From assembly GCA_016789485.1 (NCBI GenBank), contig JAEURE010000009.1:1-8983 (forward strand): a stretch of DNA of 8,983 nucleotides, given 5' to 3'. Below, one piece after another: positions 1-4,407 of this stretch. The first letter of the stretch is position 1. Every line of letters begins with the position of its first letter. The notes beneath the pieces were generated by a model, which worked only from the letters and a program-made list of their open reading frames with translations, was not told the origin of the DNA and made no database searches. The position numbers were made by a program, and so were the translations under genes. The DNA comes from Anaerolineales bacterium (lineage in GTDB: Bacteria > Chloroflexota > Anaerolineae > Anaerolineales > Villigracilaceae).

Positions 1-4
1 CTTT

Positions 5-445
5 TCAATTAACAGCACCAGCACGCGGAGTTCTCAACTTATTCAGAATCTTTGTCACCAACATTCCGCCAGGTACTGCGAACACAAACGTCAACACTCC
101 TGAAAGTATCAAACCAACCGCAGCCCAAATCCCGATCCAAATAAATGCATACGCAATTGGATCTTCTTTGACCACAGTCCCGCTGGCATCCACACAATGC
201 AATTCATATGCAGTGGACGGCTGTTGATTCCCAAATTCATCCGTCGTGGTTGTGGCGTAGGAATAACTTTCAGGTGTTGTTCCCTCGGGACAAAGCCACC
301 CACCCGTAGTTTGAATCGCAAAATCACTAAATGAACTGATACTCCCCACAATAAAAAACACGGGCATCACACAACTGCTGATCGTACAGATCAAAAGGAA
401 CCAGATCACGCACCCCGAAACAGCCGTTGTTTTGGTATTGTTCAT
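5..445 (-). CDS. Small two-helix membrane protein of unknown function
   Basis: I do not recognise this 146-aa protein. I start it at the ATG at 445-443 because a strong AAAGGAG site lies 5 nt upstream. The longer open frame, up to about 628, would run through the intergenic region and into the divergent gene. A hydrophobic segment at about residues 9-36 is followed by a polar, Thr/Ser-rich segment (about 40-97) with two cysteines (C52, C84) that could form a disulfide if the loop is outside the cell. A second, longer hydrophobic stretch (about 98-131) precedes a short basic tail (KILNKLRTPRAG). The likely topology is therefore two transmembrane helices with both ends in the cytoplasm and an exported loop of about 60 residues. 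No enzyme motif is visible. It is transcribed divergently from the PLP enzyme and shares its regulatory gap. The gene is complete, ending in TGA at 5-7. Confidence 0.75.
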   Translation of the reverse strand: MNNTKTTAVSGCVIWFLLICTISSCVMPVFFIVGSISSFSDFAIQTTGGWLCPEGTTPESYSYATTTTDEFGNQQPSTAYELHCVDASGTVVKEDPIAYAFIWIGIWAAVGLILSGVLTFVFAVPGGMLVTKILNKLRTPRAGAVN

Positions 446-450
446 TTTCT

Positions 451-457
451 CTCCTTT
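451..457 (-). promoter_or_regulatory. Shine-Dalgarno site of the membrane protein gene
   Basis: Read on the minus strand this is AAAGGAG followed by AGAAA and then the ATG at 445. It is a near-ideal ribosome binding site with 5-nt spacing, and it decides the start of the 146-aa protein over the longer upstream open frame. Confidence 0.75.
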
Positions 458-473
458 GCGTCTTATTTGGACA

Positions 474-479
474 ACTATA
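474..479 (-). promoter_or_regulatory. Candidate -10 box for the membrane protein gene
   Basis: The minus strand reads TATAGT here, 5 of 6 matches to TATAAT, placing transcription start near 467 and giving a short leader that contains the SD site. No convincing -35 box is visible at 16-18 nt. The box overlaps an AGTTGTC heptamer (minus strand, 476-470) that is also present in the palindrome at the opposite promoter. Confidence 0.35.
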
Positions 480-501
480 GTAGTATTCGGAGCGAAAAGA
501 T

Positions 502-532
502 ATGACCAGTTTGTACCAATTTGCGCTATAAT
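502..532 (+). promoter_or_regulatory. Promoter of the PLP enzyme gene
   Basis: A perfect TATAAT lies at 527-532. The best upstream element is ATGACC at 502-507 (4 of 6 to TTGACA) with a long 19-bp spacer, so the -35 is weak and the -10 carries the call. The predicted transcription start is about 539-540, inside the palindrome at 536-550, leaving a leader of about 28 nt with a good SD site. Confidence 0.55.
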
Positions 533-535
533 CAA

Positions 536-550
536 AGTTGTCTGACAACT
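536..550 (+). promoter_or_regulatory. Perfect palindrome at the transcription start, probable operator
   Basis: AGTTGTC-T-GACAACT is a perfect inverted repeat with 7-bp arms and one central base. Its core TTGTCTGACAA fits the degenerate TnGTnnnACnA pattern known for FadR-subfamily GntR regulators. It starts 4 nt after the TATAAT box and covers the predicted transcription start, where a bound repressor would block initiation. No GntR gene is present in the window, so the regulator is unknown. Alternatively, the transcribed repeat could form a small 5' hairpin that protects the mRNA. A single GACAACT half-site recurs at 470-476. Confidence 0.5.
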
Positions 551-556
551 ACAATC

Positions 557-561
557 AGGAG
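557..561 (+). promoter_or_regulatory. Shine-Dalgarno site of the PLP enzyme gene
   Basis: AGGAG lies 6 nt before the ATG at 568. This favours 568 over the in-frame TTG at 538, which lies inside the palindrome and at or upstream of the predicted transcription start. Confidence 0.7.
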
Positions 562-567
562 TATAAA

Positions 568-2034
568 ATGACAACCATTGACCTGACTCTGCACAAAGAT
601 CGCCGCGCCCGCGCCATCCAACGCGCAAAAGAGCGCAACATCATCATCCCCACCTATGCCCAAATGAAAGACCCTTCCAAAATTCCTGCGAAAGTTAAGG
701 AAGAATTGACGAAGATCGGACTTTGGGACATTCATCCCCGCAACCTTTTCCGCATCAATTGGCACAACCAACCCACCGCTTCAGGCGGGACCTTTGGCGG
801 AGTCAATTTCATTGAACTTCCCTCTTCGCTGACGGGAGTCAAAGCCCGCATCATTGCTGTCGTCGGCAAGTGGTTCCCCACTGGTGCACACAAAGTCGGC
901 GCGGCTTTTTCCTGCCTTGTGCCGAGACTGGTCACAGGTCAGTTTGACCCGACCACTCAAAAGGCAGTCTGGCCCTCCACAGGAAATTATTGCCGCGGCG
1001 GCGCGTATGACTCCGCTTTGCTCGGCTGTGAATCAATCGCCATCTTGCCCGAAGGCATGTCGAAGGAAAGATTTGAATGGCTTGCCAAAGTTGCTGGCGA
1101 AACCATCAAAACCCCTGGCTCCGAATCCAACGTAAAAGAAATTTTCGACAAGTGCAAAGAACTCGCCAATTCAGGCCAGGACTTGATGATCTTCAATCAG
1201 TTTGAAGAATTTGGCAATTATCTCTGGCACTATGAAGTAACAGGCCACGCCATGGAAGAAGTCTTCAAAGCGGTTGCTGGCAAGAACGGACGTTTCCGCG
1301 GCATCGCTTCCGCCACGGGTTCAGCTGGAACCATTGCAAGCGGCGATTACATGAAGCAGCTCTTCCCCGACAGCAAGATCGTGGCAAGCGAAGCCTTGCA
1401 ATGCCCCACACTTCTTGAAAACGGCTTCGGCGCACACCGCATCGAAGGCATCGGCGACAAGCACGTACCCTGGGTTCACAACACCAAGAACACTGACCTC
1501 GTCACCGCCATTGATGACAATGCCGTAGTCAATATCTCGCGTCTCTTCAACGAAGAAAACGGACGCGCTTATCTTGCTGAAAAGGGCGTACCCGAATCCG
1601 TCATCGCCAACCTCGACCTGCTTGGCTTCTCTGGCATTTCCAATGTTCTTTCCTGCATCAAGACCGCCAAGTATTACGAGATGGATGAGAACGACATCAT
1701 GATCACTATGCTGACCGACTCAATGGAACTATATCGCTCGCGCCTGCATGAAATGCATCAGGAATTCGGCGAATACAGCGAGAAGGACGCCGCCGCAGAT
1801 TTCGCCCGCTATCTCCACGGCGAATCCACTGACAACATGATCGAGCTCACCTACCCCGAACGCCGCAGGGTCCACAACCTGAAATACTACACATGGGTCG
1901 AACAGCAAGGCAAGACCTATGAAGAAATTCAAAATCAATGGTATCAACCTGACTACTGGACCAGCGTCCAAAAGCAGGCTGACCAAATTGATGAACTAAT
2001 CGTTGAATTCAACAAAGAAGTTGGGTTGATGTAA
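568..2034 (+). CDS. PLP-dependent fold-type II enzyme (cysteine synthase / TrpB-like superfamily)
   Basis: This 488-aa cytosolic protein belongs to the fold-type II pyridoxal-phosphate enzymes, which perform beta-elimination or beta-replacement on amino acids. Visible signatures are the TGAHK motif with the probable Schiff-base lysine K109 (the same pentapeptide that carries the PLP lysine in tryptophan synthase beta), an STGNYCRGGA substrate-loop motif (137-146) in the place of the TSGNTG loop of cysteine synthases, and a Gly/Ser-rich phosphate-binding stretch SATGSAGTIA (248-257). It is much longer than a cysteine synthase (about 310 aa). The extra length includes an N-terminal region of about 70 residues and a C-terminal region rich in Tyr/Trp after about residue 425. 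The long TrpB N-terminal COMM-type landmarks are not obvious, so I do not call it TrpB. Similar proteins are usually annotated only as 'pyridoxal-phosphate dependent enzyme', and the substrate is unknown. Start chosen at the ATG with AGGAG. The gene is monocistronic, ended by a strong terminator. Confidence 0.85.
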   Translation: MTTIDLTLHKDRRARAIQRAKERNIIIPTYAQMKDPSKIPAKVKEELTKIGLWDIHPRNLFRINWHNQPTASGGTFGGVNFIELPSSLTGVKARIIAVVGKWFPTGAHKVGAAFSCLVPRLVTGQFDPTTQKAVWPSTGNYCRGGAYDSALLGCESIAILPEGMSKERFEWLAKVAGETIKTPGSESNVKEIFDKCKELANSGQDLMIFNQFEEFGNYLWHYEVTGHAMEEVFKAVAGKNGRFRGIASATGSAGTIASGDYMKQLFPDSKIVASEALQCPTLLENGFGAHRIEGIGDKHVPWVHNTKNTDLVTAIDDNAVVNISRLFNEENGRAYLAEKGVPESVIANLDLLGFSGISNVLSCIKTAKYYEMDENDIMITMLTDSMELYRSRLHEMHQEFGEYSEKDAAADFARYLHGESTDNMIELTYPERRRVHNLKYYTWVEQQGKTYEEIQNQWYQPDYWTSVQKQADQIDELIVEFNKEVGLM

Positions 2035-2038
2035 ATTG

Positions 2039-2067
2039 CAAGGGCGGATGTGATCCGCCCTTGTTTT
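2039..2067 (+). terminator. Rho-independent terminator after the PLP gene
   Basis: A perfect 11-bp stem, CAAGGGCGGAT (2039-2049) with ATCCGCCCTTG (2053-2063), closes a 3-nt GTG loop and is followed by TTTT (2064-2067). It begins 5 nt after the stop codon. The T-run is short because it merges directly into the TATAAT box of the next gene. Confidence 0.85.
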
Positions 2068-2072
2068 ATAAT
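2067..2072 (+). promoter_or_regulatory. -10 box placed for a leaderless transcript
   Basis: A perfect TATAAT ends 6 nt before the ATG at 2079. Transcription normally starts about 7 nt after the -10, which here falls on or next to the A of the start codon. No SD sequence lies between them. No recognisable -35 is seen, because that region is occupied by the terminator stem. Confidence 0.55.
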
Positions 2073-2078
2073 AGCGGC

Positions 2079-2642
2079 ATGCTCAAACCTACGGATTTGA
2101 TACTCGTCTGTCTGTTGCCGACCCCAAGAGATTTGGAAATTGCGCGGCTTCTAGGATGGTATCGCATCCCGCTTCGAACCGCGCCGAAAGTTGTTGCCGT
2201 GGACTATCTGGCTTTTTACCAGCCCTCGACATTTGGCGGGCATGGCGGACAGATCGAATTCATCGCTCAGGTTAAAGGGCACGAACTCACCACCCGCGCT
2301 GAATTGCTCAAAGATGAAGTGGATCATCCGCGAGCAAACGAGGAGTATTACAAGATACAGCTTGGCGCACTCGAAAGGTTGAAAGACCCGATCCGGGCGG
2401 AGAAATGGAAGCGTCTCACCTTCCTGTATTCCACTGGCGAGTATCTGGTCAACGCAAAATTATTGAACGACCTGGTAGTTCAAAATCAGGAACGCGAGAT
2501 TCTCTGGAAAAACCTGCGCGAACGAGCCGAAAACGAGCAGCTTTACAAAACAGAACTGCCCGAAACAGATATTTCACCTGAACTATTGATGGCTCTGCTG
2601 GGAATCAAAGACTTACAGGTAGATTACGACGTCCCCCAATAG
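2079..2642 (+). CDS. Conserved hypothetical protein of Chloroflexota type
   Basis: This is a 187-aa soluble protein with no signal peptide or membrane segment. I recognise the style (LPTPRDLEIARLLGWYRIP, then a VVAVDYLAFYQP stretch, then GHELTTRAELL, DHPRANEEYYKIQLG and RLTFLYSTGEYL) as a conserved protein seen in Chloroflexota and some other phyla, but I know no function for it. Residues 1-125 hold the conserved blocks. The segment from about 126 to 160 is predicted helical and charged (NDLVVQNQEREILWKNLRER), and the C-terminal tail (160-187) is acidic and looks variable. The small, Trp/Tyr/Pro-rich, mostly beta N-terminal part could be a PUA-like fold, but that is a guess. The start at 2079 is preferred over the in-frame TTG at 2061 because of the TATAAT box 6 nt upstream. 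No SD is present, so translation is probably leaderless. Confidence 0.75.
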   Translation: MLKPTDLILVCLLPTPRDLEIARLLGWYRIPLRTAPKVVAVDYLAFYQPSTFGGHGGQIEFIAQVKGHELTTRAELLKDEVDHPRANEEYYKIQLGALERLKDPIRAEKWKRLTFLYSTGEYLVNAKLLNDLVVQNQEREILWKNLRERAENEQLYKTELPETDISPELLMALLGIKDLQVDYDVPQ

Positions 2643-2675
2643 TCCTCACGCCTCCTTGATTCCACCTCTACTAAG

Positions 2676-2684
2676 TGATAAACT
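2676..2684 (+). promoter_or_regulatory. Possible extended -10 for the receiver-roadblock gene
   Basis: TG-A-TAAACT matches the extended -10 layout (TGn plus 4 of 6 to TATAAT) and ends 8 nt before the ATG at 2693, giving a leaderless or near-leaderless transcript. The gap of 50 bp from the previous gene has no terminator and no SD, so read-through from the upstream gene is equally possible. Confidence 0.25.
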
Positions 2685-2692
2685 TCTTACAA

Positions 2693-4333
2693 ATGCCAGC
2701 CGACCTACTTATTGTCACTCCTTCAGCCAGCCTTGGCGAATCAATCCGTCGCACACTGGATGAGACCAAGTTATATCGATGCCATGTCGTCAACAACAAA
2801 GCTTCTGCAATAGTACGCGCAGACGAAATTGGCGTACCTCTCGCCATGTTGGACGCGGCTCTGGGTGAAGATTGGGTCCTTGAGATCGGCAATGCATTAC
2901 GAACCGTTCGTCCGGGCCTCAATCTCATCATTCTTTGCGATGAGAATGGTACTCCGCCCGCTTTTGATGACTTGCGCCCTTGGATACTCATCCGCAAGCC
3001 ATTTAAGATGTCAGGATTTATGACCGCAATTAGTCAACCACAACAACCCGCCGCACCTGCCCCGCAACCGAGCGTAACTGCTCCCTTGCCGTGGCTTAGT
3101 GATCAAACAAAAGCGGCGCAGCACCTCACCCGCCTCACTTTGGAATCATCCGCCCAGGCTGCATTAATTACCCTGAAGAATGATTTGTGGGCATATGCAG
3201 GCGGACTTTCACAAAATGCAGCCAAGGAAGTAGCCCAGACCGTCACCCGCAATTGGGATGGGCAAAAAGGTTCCGACCTTCTTCGCTTCATCCGACTCGA
3301 AAGCACCAAAGCCGAACATATGCTGTACGCCACGCGCCTCACGTCCGAGACCGTGCTTGCATTTGTGTTCGATGCAGAAACTCCCTTCAGCACCATTCGC
3401 GCGCAGGCAAGCCAACTCGTCAATGACTTTGGCAGCGACAGACCTGAGCCGCAAAAACCTGTCAAGTCTGCGCCTAAACAGATCAACGATTTTCCCGATG
3501 ATCTGGAAGAAAGTGACGCTCTGGATATCGCCCCGATTTCAAACATCCTCACCGATATTCCTACGCCAAATCCCGAACCCGCCTCTGCACGGGACCTTGG
3601 CATGCCGCGTCAAAAAGAAAAATTCGACCCCAACCAAACACGCGTTTCCGAGCCACTCTCGAATGCATCGGTTTTCAACCGTGAGCCTTCTCCTTCCATC
3701 CAAATGGGCCATCGGATGATGGATCAGACTCAGGCTTCAAAAATGAGCGCCGAGACTCAAACCGCGTTTGATGATGTGGAAGTCACAGCGCCGTCACGAT
3801 CACAGCCAAGACCTGAAACGCCTGTTGCCAAACCCGCCAGTGAAACAGACACGACTCGCGAAAGTCCATCCACTGAAGCGGCACGGAAATTGGTTGTAGA
3901 ACCCACCACTGCCGGTTTATATCACCTGACATATGCCTGTTTGCTCGTACCAAGATTTTCCTCTCATTACATCACGGGCGATCTGGCTGATCATCTTGGT
4001 GAATGGCTTCCAAATATCTGCATTGCCTTTGGCTGGCGCTTGGAATATCTAGCGGTAAGACCTGAATATTTGCAGTGGGTTGTAAATGTACAGCCAAACA
4101 CATCCCCTGGTTATCTCATGCGCATCATGCGCCAGCAAACTTCAGAAAAGATATTTAGCGAATTCAACCGCTTCAAGAAAGAAAATCCATCCGGTGATTT
4201 CTGGGCGCCGGGGTATCTCATCATGGGCGGCACGCAGCCTCATCCGCCGCAACTGGTCCGTGATTATATCCGTCAGACTCGCCAGCGCCAGGGACAGGAA
4301 TCCACTCCGCCCCCACCGCGCGGACGCCAATAA
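2693..4333 (+). CDS. Degenerate receiver + roadblock-like + HUH-less Y1 transposase-like fusion protein
   Basis: This 546-aa protein has four parts. Residues 3-114 read as a response-regulator receiver: D54 sits in MLDAAL where the phosphoacceptor belongs and K102 in LIRKPF matches the conserved Lys. The N-terminal acidic pair is absent (LLIVTPS instead of a DD/DE pair) and the Thr/Ser switch position is Cys (ILCDE), so normal phosphorylation is doubtful. Residues about 138-246 resemble a roadblock/LC7 domain (LWAYAGGLS, then LYATRLTSETVLAFVFD and a final amphipathic helix). Residues about 250-402 are Pro/Ser/Thr/Glu-rich and probably disordered. Residues about 409-531 align by eye with the IS200/IS605 TnpA (Y1_Tnp) domain, but the HUH histidines are Tyr459 and Gln461, while Tyr525 remains at the nucleophile position. 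The tail is Pro/Arg-rich. The likely role is a signalling or DNA/RNA-binding adaptor, not transposition. The start at ATG 2693 lacks an SD; an in-frame GTG at 2675 would add six residues. Confidence 0.8.
   Translation: MPADLLIVTPSASLGESIRRTLDETKLYRCHVVNNKASAIVRADEIGVPLAMLDAALGEDWVLEIGNALRTVRPGLNLIILCDENGTPPAFDDLRPWILIRKPFKMSGFMTAISQPQQPAAPAPQPSVTAPLPWLSDQTKAAQHLTRLTLESSAQAALITLKNDLWAYAGGLSQNAAKEVAQTVTRNWDGQKGSDLLRFIRLESTKAEHMLYATRLTSETVLAFVFDAETPFSTIRAQASQLVNDFGSDRPEPQKPVKSAPKQINDFPDDLEESDALDIAPISNILTDIPTPNPEPASARDLGMPRQKEKFDPNQTRVSEPLSNASVFNREPSPSIQMGHRMMDQTQASKMSAETQTAFDDVEVTAPSRSQPRPETPVAKPASETDTTRESPSTEAARKLVVEPTTAGLYHLTYACLLVPRFSSHYITGDLADHLGEWLPNICIAFGWRLEYLAVRPEYLQWVVNVQPNTSPGYLMRIMRQQTSEKIFSEFNRFKKENPSGDFWAPGYLIMGGTQPHPPQLVRDYIRQTRQRQGQESTPPPPRGRQ
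3911..4285 (+). other. Domesticated Y1_Tnp-like domain with lost HUH motif
   Basis: This is the domain within the preceding gene. Landmarks in order are LYHLTYA (the YHxxF/W strand of TnpA), a helix GDLADHLGEWLPNI, FGWRLEYLAVRPEYLQWVV (in TnpA: GxxIxxLxVMPDHVHLLV), TSPGYLMRIMRQQTSEKIFSEF (in TnpA: spSxivxxlKgxSsrxlfxef), DFWAPGYLIMGG (in TnpA: hlWxxgYfvgtvG), and VRDYIRQT (in TnpA: ixxYIxxQ, whose Tyr is the nucleophile). Both metal-binding histidines are replaced at 4067-4069 (TAT, Tyr) and 4073-4075 (CAG, Gln). The metal-linked Gln of YxxxQ is Thr, although a Gln lies one residue earlier. No transposon ends or TnpB gene are present. Confidence 0.75.
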
Positions 4334-4339
4334 AAAATT

Positions 4340-4368
4340 AAGCGCAGAGTATAATCAACTCTGCGCTT
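4340..4368 (+). terminator. Hairpin terminator, possibly bidirectional
   Basis: A perfect 11-bp stem, AAGCGCAGAGT (4340-4350) with ACTCTGCGCTT (4358-4368), closes a 7-nt loop ATAATCA. It starts 6 nt after the stop codon of the fusion protein. The downstream side (CTTGCTTT) is only partly T-rich, and an A6 tract at 4332-4337 gives a T-run on the other strand. It is probably the terminator of the upstream gene. Confidence 0.7.
4350..4355 (+). promoter_or_regulatory. TATAAT box inside the terminator loop, candidate polA promoter
   Basis: A perfect TATAAT spans the last stem base and the loop of the hairpin. It would start polA transcription near 4362 with a leader of about 46 nt. No -35 is visible. 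TAAAAT at 4376-4381 is a weaker alternative -10 closer to the gene. Confidence 0.35.
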
Positions 4369-4407
4369 CTTGCTTTAAAATTCCAATTACCTACCAAAGA
4401 AGAAACC

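Noticed and set aside
538..567. TTG start for the PLP enzyme adding ten residues
   Set aside because: The TTG lies inside the palindrome at or before the predicted transcription start, and AGGAG sits correctly before the ATG at 568.
446..628. N-terminal extension of the minus-strand membrane protein up to 628
   Set aside because: It would run through both promoters and into the divergent PLP gene. A strong SD supports the ATG at 445.
3103..3603. Minus-strand 166-codon frame opposite the roadblock and linker region
   Set aside because: The Ser/Arg/Ala-rich low-complexity translation is a shadow of the plus-strand gene.
3911..4285. Active IS200/IS605 insertion sequence
   Set aside because: The HUH residues are gone, the domain is fused in frame to a host protein, and neither TnpB nor terminal hairpin ends are seen.
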